A stretch of 62,554 nt of DNA from Ignavibacteriales bacterium (GTDB lineage: Bacteria > Bacteroidota > Ignavibacteria > Ignavibacteriales > SURF-24), in contig QZKB01000108.1 of assembly GCA_003599415.1 (NCBI GenBank), positions 1-62,554 of the forward strand. The letters are read 5' to 3'. Positions 17,601 through 25,604 of this stretch are shown piece by piece; position 1 is the first letter of the stretch, and each line of letters begins with the position of its first letter. The notes beneath the pieces were generated by a model. It was not told the DNA's origin. It saw nothing but the letters and a program-made list of their open reading frames with translations, and did no database searches. A program made the translations under genes and the position numbers.

Positions 17601-20116
17601 CATACAAGGAACACGGTTCCCCGGGAAAAATAAATTCGGTAACACAAAAGAATAATGATGTCGTAGTGAAAGAGATTTTATTTACACCGGCAGAACCAAT
17701 CATTGGTGAATCTGTCAGGATATCAGCTCTCATCAAAAATATTGGAAAGCAAAGCGCAGAATTTAATCTTTTATTGTTTGAGGATGACGACTTCGATTCT
17801 CTTGCAAATAATAACATTGAGACAACACCTTCTTACCAGCTGACGTCAGGTGATTCCCTGCTGTTTACTTTTAATTACGTACTTGAAAATATTAAAAGTG
17901 AAACAGCATTTGCTGTAAAAATCTTTTCTTTAGCAGACGAGGATACTTCAAATAATTATTTGTGGAGATCAATTTTTCCCGGTTATAATGCTTCTTCTGT
18001 ACTTGTGAATGAAATTATGTACACTCCCGTTAATGGTGAGCCTGAATGGATTGAATTATATAATAACTCGCCGGATACAGTTGATCTGAAAGACTGGACC
18101 GTAAATGATATAATCACAACTCCCGTTACAGTTAAAATATCAAAACAAGAATTATCAATTCCTCCCAAAAAGTTTTTAGTTATCAGTAAAGATTCAACAA
18201 TTGCTCTTTTTCATCGTAAGATTGAATCTGATATTGTTGTAGTTGCTCTGCCAGTTCTTAACAACGATGAAGACGGGATTGTTATTAAAGACAGCCGCGG
18301 AGCTACGATCGACTCCGTGCATTACTATAAATCTTACGGGGGCCAATCGGGTTATTCGCTTGAAAGAGTTTCTGTTGAGCAAAACTCTAACACATCCTCA
18401 AACTGGAGTTCTTCCGGGGATTTGGAATTAAGTACACCCGGAAGAATTAACAGTATCACACCTAAGAAATATGATTTATCTTTTGCTGCTATTTCTTCAG
18501 ATCCCGAATTTCCTGTTGCAGGTGATAATGTAATACTAAAAGTAAAAGTTGGGAACAACGGCATTTACTCCGCCGCAGATTTTAAAATAAATTTCTACTT
18601 CAAATATGATTCGCTTGCGGTGTTTCAACACCTGGGCGAGTTAACCGGTTTGTCTATTGCCGCAGCAGATACAGTATGGTTTGCTTCGTCGGCCTCAATC
18701 ATGAATCTTCAATCCGCACTTTATGTTAAAGCAGAAATCTTTTTACAGGCTGATGAAGACACACTGAACAATATTGGTCAGGACACTATCTTAATCGGCT
18801 CTTCTAAAAATGTTTTGCTTATAAACGAAATTATGTATGATCCCAACGCCGGTGAACCTGAATGGTTTGAGATTGTTAATGCCTCAGGTGAAGATCTAAA
18901 TCTAAGAGAATGGAAAGCCGGAGATTTATCTCTGTTAAAAGAATTGGCCGTTATAAGTAAAAGTGATTTGATGCTTCAACCAAACGAGTTTCTTATAATT
19001 GCAAAAGATTCATCTCTTAACTTTGATTCAAACGAAGCTAATGTTATCTATCTCAACTTTGGTTCATTTGGAAATTCTGATGATGGAATTATTATTCACG
19101 ATTTTCGTGATGCTCCTATTGATAGCGTAAAATATACTTCAAAATGGGGCGGACGAAAAGGGTTTTCAATTGAAAGGATTTCTTTACTCCACCAGACTAA
19201 TGACAGCACGAACTGGATTACTTCAATAAGTAAAACCGGGAGCACCCCGGGAAAAACAAATTCTGTTTCTTCTTTAATTAATTACGAGCGGAATGATTTA
19301 GTTATAAACGAAATTATGTATGACCCGGCAGAGAATAATTCGGATTATATCGAATTTTATAATTTCAATAGTGATTCAATCGATATTGGCGGCTGGAAGA
19401 TTGCAAAGTCCAATGATGACTATTTCGAAATATCAGAAAAAAGTTTTACTATTTATAAAGGAGAGTATTTTATTTGTGCCGCCGATTCATCTGTCTTTAA
19501 CAACTACTCATGGTTAAAGAATTCAAACGTTGTAGTAAAGAACCAGTCTTCGCTCAGTCTGGCAAATGATGATGCTATCCTGGTTTTAAAGGATGCAAAA
19601 GGAAACACAATCGATTCAGTTTATTATTCACCCAAATGGCATAACAGGAACCTGGTTACAACTAAAAATAAATCTTTAGAAAGAATAAACCCCGGCATAA
19701 ATATAAACGATCCGGACAATTGGAGCACGGCGGTTAATGCAGAAGGCGGAACGCCCGGTAAAGAGAACAGCATTTTCACTTCTAATCAAAAACTGGAGGA
19801 GAAAATTTCCGTGTCAACAAATCCTTTCTCACCTGATAATGACGGTTTTGAAGATTTCACAATCATCAATTATAATCTTAAGCAGACAACTGCGCAGGTA
19901 AGAATAAAAATTTACGACAGTCAGGGAAGACTTATGCGAACGTTGCTAAATAATCAGGCAAGCGGTTCAAAAGGTTCTGTTGTATTTGACGGTTTGAACG
20001 ATGGCGGGCATCCGTTGAGAATTGGAATTTATATTATATTCATGGAAGCGCTGAATGAAAATTCCGGCGTTTTGGAAACAATGAAAACAGTTGTTGTTGT
20101 AGCAAGGAAGTTATAA
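14636..20116 (+). CDS. giant exported multidomain protein: seven lamin-tail domains alternating with CARDB-like domains
   Basis: The 1826-residue protein starts at TTG 14636 behind an AGAGGGG ribosome-binding site and has a signal peptide (VRGFIIILFSVYLIYGQ). Lamin-tail (LTD) domains are marked by the recurring 'NEIMYxPxxxEPEWIELYN' motif near residues 23, 305, 579, 853, 1121, 1392 and 1553. Between most of them lie CARDB-like Ig domains, each with 'G....L...IKNxG' and ending 'ADEDTSNN'. The final ~100 residues (from 'STNPFSPDNDGFEDF') form a FlgD-Ig-like / gliding-motility-type C-terminal domain, consistent with T9SS surface export. Repeat-to-repeat divergence is high, so the array is old. 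The function is probably adhesive or structural at the cell surface; LTDs in bacteria often occur with surface nucleases, but no catalytic domain is present. Confidence 0.9.
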   Translation: MVRGFIIILFSVYLIYGQTPPPITITEIMFNTSGNNEFVELYNLSTTESISLKDWKIKYYTSSADGIIGLDTILILQPQSYALILEADYDYANGIYNQLIPAGALVLRIDNNSFGTSGMANTTDRTIYLLNELNDTVDVYTYSADNSAGYSDEKINLNNDNSTSNWKNSITLNGSPGFRNTVSRKLYNLQLSSLTIKPFKPIQNENIEIETIVKNAGAETCDNFEVFIYNDINSDSLFTGDEEIYNQKINTLISGDSISVKTITANLNSGSYNLIAVVDYAADEDTSNNIKFLRFTVYPPPNNFNDVVINEIMYAPLTGQAEWIELYNKTFLPVDLTGWEIYDNSSHSNVENEAKYIPPNGFVILCKDTLIKNFFNVPSEIIISKLPSFNNTGDVVCIRDSTGLTIDSLEYLPTWGGSTGGKSLERISVGNESTDETNWASSESKFKATPGKVNSVTPKNFDIGISEFRNKTGYGIIGQQTSLQIKIKNYGLTAVESFLINFYSDLNADSIIQANEYLDLLEGNSLSAKDSITMIFTTGNFEAGRNYFIAEIITEKDEEEENNISFTSFSGVVLNETRNDLIINEIMYAPTSPEPEWIEIFNRSNKIINISGYKIADNADTISVITKSISLAPQNYFIIAKDSSVLSFYDVKSGIFISSFPSLNNTADKIILLDSLDRVIDSLEYSTSWGGSGGRSLERISGEMNPALPETWGTSISTERATPGRDNSITVKTYDLAISEFKASEKYGITGKPIKLTATIKNAGLTDYSYFQLYLYNDVNSDSVASQDELIKTETVGSCNSGDSISFNFSVNGLRPGNNYFVLVLDAANDNDSSNNISFTQIQVVQLNEERNDIVINEIMFAPSTGEPEWIELYNRSNKSIELKNYFIADASDTIQVNDEPLLFSPHTYIVIAKDSSINSVYKINSTIIISNFPSLNNLTDKLILLDSLERVIDSLSYSIKWGGTNGKSLERISADSSSIDSSNWKSCTYKEHGSPGKINSVTQKNNDVVVKEILFTPAEPIIGESVRISALIKNIGKQSAEFNLLLFEDDDFDSLANNNIETTPSYQLTSGDSLLFTFNYVLENIKSETAFAVKIFSLADEDTSNNYLWRSIFPGYNASSVLVNEIMYTPVNGEPEWIELYNNSPDTVDLKDWTVNDIITTPVTVKISKQELSIPPKKFLVISKDSTIALFHRKIESDIVVVALPVLNNDEDGIVIKDSRGATIDSVHYYKSYGGQSGYSLERVSVEQNSNTSSNWSSSGDLELSTPGRINSITPKKYDLSFAAISSDPEFPVAGDNVILKVKVGNNGIYSAADFKINFYFKYDSLAVFQHLGELTGLSIAAADTVWFASSASIMNLQSALYVKAEIFLQADEDTLNNIGQDTILIGSSKNVLLINEIMYDPNAGEPEWFEIVNASGEDLNLREWKAGDLSLLKELAVISKSDLMLQPNEFLIIAKDSSLNFDSNEANVIYLNFGSFGNSDDGIIIHDFRDAPIDSVKYTSKWGGRKGFSIERISLLHQTNDSTNWITSISKTGSTPGKTNSVSSLINYERNDLVINEIMYDPAENNSDYIEFYNFNSDSIDIGGWKIAKSNDDYFEISEKSFTIYKGEYFICAADSSVFNNYSWLKNSNVVVKNQSSLSLANDDAILVLKDAKGNTIDSVYYSPKWHNRNLVTTKNKSLERINPGININDPDNWSTAVNAEGGTPGKENSIFTSNQKLEEKISVSTNPFSPDNDGFEDFTIINYNLKQTTAQVRIKIYDSQGRLMRTLLNNQASGSKGSVVFDGLNDGGHPLRIGIYIIFMEALNENSGVLETMKTVVVVARKL

Positions 20117-20117
20117 A

Positions 20118-20153
20118 CAGCCCATCCCAAACCCTTCCCAAAGGGAAGGGCTG
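20118..20153. repeat. AGCCC...GGGCT palindromic repeat, copy 1 (possible terminator)
   Basis: CAGCCC (20118-20123) pairs with GGGCTG (20148-20153), and the inner CCCTTCCC (20132-20139) pairs with GGGAAGGG (20143-20150). The same AAGCCCATCCC...AAGGGAAGGGCTT layout recurs at 32871 and, split by an insertion, at 46550. It directly follows the giant LTD gene and could terminate it. Confidence 0.7.
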
Positions 20154-20211
20154 TAATTTGGTATTTTAAACAGTGTAGATTTGTTCAAAATAACTATTAA
20201 AAGTCAGTCAC

Positions 20212-20340
20212 ATTAAAAGAAATTCGTTAAGAAATTATCCGTAGTGGAGCGTTAAACAGAAAAAGCTGTTTGACCCCGATGTAATCGGGGGAGTTCTTTT
20301 TCTGTAACGGAACGAAGGATAATTTTAGAATTTCTTTTAT
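20212..20340. repeat. long imperfect palindrome (~130 bases), MITE/REP-like
   Basis: The left arm ATTAAAAGAAATT...GAAATTATCC...GTTAAACAGAAAAAG (20212-20265) is mirrored by CTTTTTCTGTAAC...GGATAATTTTAGAATTTCTTTTAT (20296-20340). A central hairpin CCCCGAT/ATCGGGG (20274-20290) lies inside. The whole 359-base gene-free stretch 20117-20475 is filled by this element, the flanking repeat and the next hairpin. No gene is visible in it. Confidence 0.75.
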
Positions 20341-20357
20341 AGTGCATGTTTCTTTTG

Positions 20358-20384
20358 GTACTTTTCTTACGCTAAGAAAAGTAC
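20358..20384. repeat. perfect 12-pair hairpin
   Basis: GTACTTTTCTTA (20358-20369) and TAAGAAAAGTAC (20373-20384) are perfect inverted copies with a three-base loop. It directly follows the long palindrome. It is symmetrical, without a strong T-run, so I class it as part of the repeat cluster rather than as a terminator. Confidence 0.65.
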
Positions 20385-20475
20385 TTTGTTAAATTTATTA
20401 TTTGCCTTAATACATGAGTGAATCATTGTACTCTTATTGTAAATTTAATTTATAAATTTTAGAAAGATCTCAATA

Positions 20476-21471
20476 ATGAAAACATCTTTTATACTTTTAT
20501 TCATTTTATCCTCTTCCATTTTTCCTCAACAGACAAATAAATTTTTATTTGTAATTCATGGCGGGGCGGGCACTATTACAAAGGGAAGCATAACCGCCGT
20601 AGAAGAACAATCATATAAAGAGAAACTTAAAGAAGCGCTTTTTGCAGGATATGAAATTCTTAAGAACAACGGCAGCAGTCTTGATGCTGTTGAAGCTGCA
20701 ATAAAGATTATGGAAGACTCTCCCCTGTTTAACGCAGGTAAAGGTGCCGTATTCAACAATAAAGGCAAGAACGAACTGGATGCTTCAATTATGGATGGAA
20801 GAAATCTTAATGCAGGAGCAATTGCAGGCGTGCATCATATTAAAAATCCAATAAGTCTTGCTCGATTAGTGATGGAAAAATCTCAACACGTTTTACTAAC
20901 GGGTGATGGTGCGGAAGAGTTTGCTTCTGCAAACGGAATTCAATTGGTGCCTGAAGATTATTTCTACACAGAAAAAAGATGGCAGCAACTGTTGAAGGCA
21001 AGAGAAGGAGATAAAAAAGATTCGATACCAAAAATCAATTATATTAATTCGGATTACAAATTCGGCACTGTTGGCGCAGTTGCATTGGATAAACATGGCA
21101 ACCTTGCTGCCGGTACATCCACAGGCGGAATGACGAATAAAAAATTCGGCAGAGTCGGCGACTCGCCTATTATTGGAGCAGGCACTTATGCGGATAGTAT
21201 CTGCGCTGTTTCCTGCACAGGGCACGGAGAATATTTTATTAAAAATGCTGTTGCTTACGATGTTTCTGCAAGAATGAAATACTGCGGCCATTCACTTGTT
21301 CAGGCAACTGAAGATATAATTCATAATGTGCTTGAGAAGCAGGGAGCAAAAGGCGGCTTGATTGCAATTGATAAAGATGGTAACTTAGCGATGCCGTTCA
21401 ACACAACGGGAATGTACCGCGGTTACATTAAAGAAAACGGGAGCTGGGAAGTAAAAATTTACGGGGAATAA
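20476..21471 (+). CDS. iaaA: exported isoaspartyl peptidase / plant-type L-asparaginase
   Basis: The 331-residue precursor has a signal peptide (MKTSFILLFILSSSIFPQQ) and then the Ntn-hydrolase fold of family T2. Family motifs are 'VIHGGAGTI' near the N-terminus, 'NAGKGAVFNNKG.NELDASIMDG', the self-cleavage site 'KFGTVGAVALD' with the nucleophilic Thr near residue 198, and 'GTSTGGMTNKKFGRVGDSPIIGAGTYAD'. The enzyme removes N-terminal beta-linked aspartyl residues from dipeptides and may also hydrolyse asparagine. Beta-Asp-Arg is the product of cyanophycinase, and a cyanophycinase is encoded 4 kb downstream in the same orientation. The next gene starts 3 bases after its stop, so an operon is likely. 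The signal peptide puts the reaction in the periplasm. Confidence 0.93.
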   Translation: MKTSFILLFILSSSIFPQQTNKFLFVIHGGAGTITKGSITAVEEQSYKEKLKEALFAGYEILKNNGSSLDAVEAAIKIMEDSPLFNAGKGAVFNNKGKNELDASIMDGRNLNAGAIAGVHHIKNPISLARLVMEKSQHVLLTGDGAEEFASANGIQLVPEDYFYTEKRWQQLLKAREGDKKDSIPKINYINSDYKFGTVGAVALDKHGNLAAGTSTGGMTNKKFGRVGDSPIIGAGTYADSICAVSCTGHGEYFIKNAVAYDVSARMKYCGHSLVQATEDIIHNVLEKQGAKGGLIAIDKDGNLAMPFNTTGMYRGYIKENGSWEVKIYGE

Positions 21472-21474
21472 ATT

Positions 21475-22995
21475 ATGAAATTGTTTATTGTGTTTCTCAT
21501 TTTTTCTATCTCTGGTCTTTGCTTATCACAAACCTACCCTGTAGAATTCAGAGTAAATATGAGTATACAATTAGCTTCGGGCAAATTCGATCCTGCCTTT
21601 GATAAAATTGTCGTTCGGGGCAACTTCCAGACAGATGCAGGTGATGTAGCCGATTGGTCAGGAACAATGTTCGAATGTAAAGACGCAGACAACGACAGCA
21701 TTTATACTGTTACAATAAATCTTCCTTCCGCCAAAGCAGGTGCCTCATACGAGTATAAGTATATTATTATTAAAAATGGCGTGGATAATTGGGAAGGCAT
21801 TTCCAACAGAACTTTTATACTAACTAGTCCCGTGCTGATATTATCGGTTGTCTTCTTTAACGATATTTCTAAAATGCCAAAGGAATTAACTATTACATTT
21901 GTTTGTAACATGGAGTATGAAATTGCTACAGGAAGATTTGATCTCGCTCATGATTCTCTTTTTGTTAGTGGAGACTTCAACGGGTGGACCAAAACAAATT
22001 TGATTGCCAATACGACCAATCCCACTTATTACTTTGCAGAGTTATATTTAACAACAGAAGTAGGACAAACCATTAACTATAAATTTGCTTATAAGAAAAA
22101 CAACAATACAATCTGGGAAAACGATCCAAATAAAACATATACATTTAATTCCGACGATTATTTAAACGGCTGTGCTTTTATTGAAAGAGCTTTTAACAAT
22201 ATTTGCTGCTTTCCACAAAGCTGGCAGGGTAAAATAAAATTCACAGTAAATACTTCAAACGCCAAATCCTCAATAAACGGGAATAAATTTTCTTCGTTAG
22301 ATAACGTTGTATTAACCGGCCTCTACAGTCCTTTAAGTTTTCCATCTCAGGGTTGGCCAAATGAGGATAGTAATAAAGTGATCTATTTAAATGATAATGG
22401 AACATTGGGAGATCTGATTGCAGGCGATGATGTCTGGTCAAGAGATATAAATTTTGAATTAGCAGGCAGATTGATTGCTTACAAATACGGCATCAATTTC
22501 GGCTTACCTTCAAACGAGGGAGGAAATGAAAATGAAGCCGCTTTAAATCTCTATCATAGTGTTTTAATTTCTTATAACCCTTACGCTCCTTTCAATGATG
22601 TTGAAAGTGGAGTAACAATAGATACTTTTGGTGTTATGGTAGAACAACCGCTTTACGATATTGTTTACACTGGAGTAAATGAAAATATTAATAAGCCATT
22701 AAACTTTTCTCTTTCCCAGAACTTTCCTAATCCGTTTAATCCTACAACAAAAATAAAATATTCTATACCCGTAGAGACGGGGCATTCCGCCGCAGGCGGA
22801 TCGTCTCTACAACAGGTACTACTAAAAGTATATGATGTAATTGGCAATGAGGTAGCAGTACTTGTAAATGAAGAACAACCGACCGGTGAATATGAGGTTG
22901 AATTTTCCGCAAACAGATTATCAAGCGGTGTATATTTTTATCAGCTTACACAGGGAAGCAACATTATAATTAAGAAGATGGTTTTACTTAGGTAG
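21475..22995 (+). CDS. T9SS-exported protein with carbohydrate-binding-like domains
   Basis: The 506-residue protein has a signal peptide, then two beta-sandwich domains beginning 'VEFRVNMSIQLASGKFDPAFDKIVVRGNF' and 'ITFVCNMEYEIATGRFDLAHDSLFVSGDFNGW', and a third, shorter one near residue 255 ('IKFTVNTSNAKSS'). The 'YEYKYII..NGVDNWE' and 'NYKFAYKKN...WENDPNKTY' strands resemble starch-binding CBM20/CBM48-type folds, so glycan binding is plausible but unproven. A T9SS sorting domain starts at 'NFPNPFNPTTKIKYSIP' and ends 'IIIKKMVLLR'. The sorting domain carries an in-frame palindromic insertion (VETGHSAAGGSSLQQ). The gene follows the isoaspartyl peptidase by 3 bases and is paralogous to the next gene. 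Confidence 0.82.
   Translation: MKLFIVFLIFSISGLCLSQTYPVEFRVNMSIQLASGKFDPAFDKIVVRGNFQTDAGDVADWSGTMFECKDADNDSIYTVTINLPSAKAGASYEYKYIIIKNGVDNWEGISNRTFILTSPVLILSVVFFNDISKMPKELTITFVCNMEYEIATGRFDLAHDSLFVSGDFNGWTKTNLIANTTNPTYYFAELYLTTEVGQTINYKFAYKKNNNTIWENDPNKTYTFNSDDYLNGCAFIERAFNNICCFPQSWQGKIKFTVNTSNAKSSINGNKFSSLDNVVLTGLYSPLSFPSQGWPNEDSNKVIYLNDNGTLGDLIAGDDVWSRDINFELAGRLIAYKYGINFGLPSNEGGNENEAALNLYHSVLISYNPYAPFNDVESGVTIDTFGVMVEQPLYDIVYTGVNENINKPLNFSLSQNFPNPFNPTTKIKYSIPVETGHSAAGGSSLQQVLLKVYDVIGNEVAVLVNEEQPTGEYEVEFSANRLSSGVYFYQLTQGSNIIIKKMVLLR
22771..22810. repeat. 40-base palindromic element inside a T9SS sorting domain
   Basis: GTAGAGACG (22771-22779) and CGTCTCTAC (22802-22810) are perfect inverted ends; inside, TCCGCC (22786-22791) pairs with GGCGGA (22795-22800). 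The element is GC-richer than its surroundings and is read in frame as VETGHSAAGGSSL. The same position in two other sorting domains of this window has only a four-residue turn. Confidence 0.8.
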
Positions 22996-23054
22996 TAAAA
23001 TGATTTACTATAGCAACTATAGAATCATGCTCGAAGAATAAGCAGGTAATTCTT

Positions 23055-25547
23055 ATGAGATTATTTTTTACGATTTGTTTGTTTCTATTTGCTATTACAA
23101 TATTTCCTCAACAGCTAACGTTAACAAAGGAATCTCCGTCTCAACCTTTCGAATGGATGTGTATGGGTTCCTGGCCTACTAATGACTTAATTGGCAACAC
23201 CACTGGTATTGCTGTTGATCCCGATGGTAAAGTTTGGGTTTGTGATTATTACGCTAAAGATAGTCTGCTTCAATCCGATAGCACATGGTTTAAAGTTCAA
23301 TCAATTTTAATATTCAATCCCGATGGCACACCCGCAGTATTTTCACCAATCAGAATTGCTTCTGGTAATGGTATTCACGATACCTTATTGGTTGCCAGCC
23401 GTGGACTTCGTAAAGACATTGATGGAAATATCCTTTATGTAAATAACCTTCCCGGTATGTACCGCTTCAATTATAAAACCGGCGAAGCAATGAATTTTGT
23501 TTATTTAAACTTCGGACAGAATAATAATTATCCAACCACTCCGGCTATTGATAGTCTTGGAAATATTTACATTCAACCGGTTCTGCCGGGCGCATCAATA
23601 TTAGAATATGACAAGAACTTTAATTTTGTACGGGCACTTTCTGAGATACCTACTGGATATGCAAGTACTTCAGTAATCTCCGGCGATGGAATGACTTATT
23701 ACAAGTGCGACTATTCGAATAACGGAATTAAAATTTACCATCGTCAATCTGAGTTTGATCCGTTTATTCTTACAGATAGTTTAACCGGATTTAAAACTGA
23801 ATCAGCAACGTGGTATCCTACTTCTTTTTACAAAGATAAAAATTATCTCTGGGTTAGTTCGGGCGCTACAGGATATGCTGATCCCGGTGTTTTCAATAAT
23901 AATTATCAGTTATCATCAAATGCCTGGTATGCAATAGACCTTAAAACGAAAACTCTTAAAGATAGTTTGTTCTGGATATTAACTGGTGGCAATCCCGCAT
24001 CAGAAAGACCGATGGCAATTGATTTTTCGCCCGATGGCTTGATAGCATATGCGGGATGTTTTGGGAACGATAATTTTCCACTCATTCAGAAATTCAATTT
24101 TGCATATCCTTCTTTTACTCCTGTGGTTTTTCAAGTAGATATGAACATACAACAACTTCTTGGTAATTTTAATCCTGCCACAGATAAAGTTGTTGTTCGG
24201 GGCAACTTCCAGACAGATGCAGGTGATGTAGCTGACTGGTCAGGCGCTTTATTCGAATGTAAAGATCCCGATAAAGATAAAATATATACTTACACTGTAT
24301 TATTACCGTGGACAAAGGCGGGAACCACATACGAATATAAATATGTAATTATCAGGAACGGTGTGGATATCTGGGAAAACCTTTCCAATAGAACTTTTAC
24401 ATTTACTCTTCCCACCCAGATACTCAATATCGTATACTTTAACAATGTTGGCGTTGGTACTTCAATTAACTTGCATTTTGTCTGCAATATGGAATATGAA
24501 ATATCCCAAGGAAGATTTGATCCGCAAAAGGATACATTATTTTTAAGCGGAGATTTTAACAATTGGATCACCAGTCGCGATATGATGCCCAATTCTTTCT
24601 CTTCACATTATTATGAAAAAGAATTTCAATATCCGATAGCTGCTACATCCACCATCAATTACAAATTTGGTTATAAGAAAAATGGAAATATTGTCTGGGA
24701 GGATGATCCGAATAAATCTTATACTATATCAGAGGATGACTCAAAGTGCGATTACGCATTAATATATAGAACCTTTAACAACCTGACTGATCCGGGACTT
24801 TATCCGGTGTATAATTTCACTATTAAATTTACTGTTAATATGGACAGCGCAAAAACCGGCTACGGCAATCCTTTTGGTAAAATTGAGAATGTTGTTCTTG
24901 CCGGTTCTGAATTGCCGCTGCAATGGCCTTCGTCCTGCTGGCCTGAATCAGATTACCAGAAAATTATTTCTCTTAGAGATGATGGAACCAACGGCGATCT
25001 AATTGCCGGCGATAATATCTGGAGTTATGATATTAGTTTTGATAAATATTCTAATCGTATTATTCAATACAGATACTCGGGTAATTTTGCCTGGCCGGGT
25101 TCAAGCTCGGGTTGTTTTAATAACGAAGCGTTTAATAATGAACGAGACTATAATCACTTTATTATTCTTCCGAACGACATAATAAGCGCAACGGTTCGGG
25201 ATACGTTTGGAATTATGGGATACAAACCAGTATATGATTTAGTTACTGTTGATGTTAATGAATCAAGAATTAGAAATTACTCATTTTCGCTTGAGCAGAA
25301 CTTTCCCAATCCGTTTAATCCTTCTACAACAATTAGCTATGAAATTGGTGAACCCGGTTTTGTTGCTCTTAAAATTTACAATACACTCGGACAGGAAGTT
25401 GAAACACTGGTAACTGAGTTTAAGCAAACAGGAAGCTATAATGCAGAATGGTCAGCTTCAAAAAATCATTTATCAAGCGGTATATATTTTTATCAGCTTA
25501 CTCAGGGAAGCAACATAGTAATTAAGAAGATGATTCTATTAAGATAA
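23055..25547 (+). CDS. T9SS-exported beta-propeller plus carbohydrate-binding-like domains
   Basis: The 830-residue protein has a signal peptide (MRLFFTICLFLFAITIFPQQ). It continues with an NHL/SMP-30-like beta-propeller over about residues 30-350, with recurrent 'GIAVDPDGKVWVCDYY', 'PAIDSLGNIYIQP' and 'AIDFSPDGLIAYAG' blades. Then come three beta-sandwich domains homologous to those of the preceding protein, and a T9SS sorting domain from 'EQNFPNPFNPSTTISYEIG' to 'IVIKKMILLR'. A block around 24190-24240 is almost identical in DNA to 21610-21660 of the upstream gene, so the two are duplicates. The propeller was added to or lost from one copy. The role is probably extracellular ligand or glycan binding. 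Confidence 0.83.
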   Translation: MRLFFTICLFLFAITIFPQQLTLTKESPSQPFEWMCMGSWPTNDLIGNTTGIAVDPDGKVWVCDYYAKDSLLQSDSTWFKVQSILIFNPDGTPAVFSPIRIASGNGIHDTLLVASRGLRKDIDGNILYVNNLPGMYRFNYKTGEAMNFVYLNFGQNNNYPTTPAIDSLGNIYIQPVLPGASILEYDKNFNFVRALSEIPTGYASTSVISGDGMTYYKCDYSNNGIKIYHRQSEFDPFILTDSLTGFKTESATWYPTSFYKDKNYLWVSSGATGYADPGVFNNNYQLSSNAWYAIDLKTKTLKDSLFWILTGGNPASERPMAIDFSPDGLIAYAGCFGNDNFPLIQKFNFAYPSFTPVVFQVDMNIQQLLGNFNPATDKVVVRGNFQTDAGDVADWSGALFECKDPDKDKIYTYTVLLPWTKAGTTYEYKYVIIRNGVDIWENLSNRTFTFTLPTQILNIVYFNNVGVGTSINLHFVCNMEYEISQGRFDPQKDTLFLSGDFNNWITSRDMMPNSFSSHYYEKEFQYPIAATSTINYKFGYKKNGNIVWEDDPNKSYTISEDDSKCDYALIYRTFNNLTDPGLYPVYNFTIKFTVNMDSAKTGYGNPFGKIENVVLAGSELPLQWPSSCWPESDYQKIISLRDDGTNGDLIAGDNIWSYDISFDKYSNRIIQYRYSGNFAWPGSSSGCFNNEAFNNERDYNHFIILPNDIISATVRDTFGIMGYKPVYDLVTVDVNESRIRNYSFSLEQNFPNPFNPSTTISYEIGEPGFVALKIYNTLGQEVETLVTEFKQTGSYNAEWSASKNHLSSGIYFYQLTQGSNIVIKKMILLR

Positions 25548-25604
25548 TGGGGATAAGAATAAAATTGCTTTGCTATTCTGTTTCCTTAAAATAAAGGTTT
25601 ATCT

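Noticed and set aside
20196..20345. Riboswitch or small RNA gene
   Set aside because: The region is structured, but it looks like a palindromic repeat with mirrored arms and not any riboswitch I recognise.
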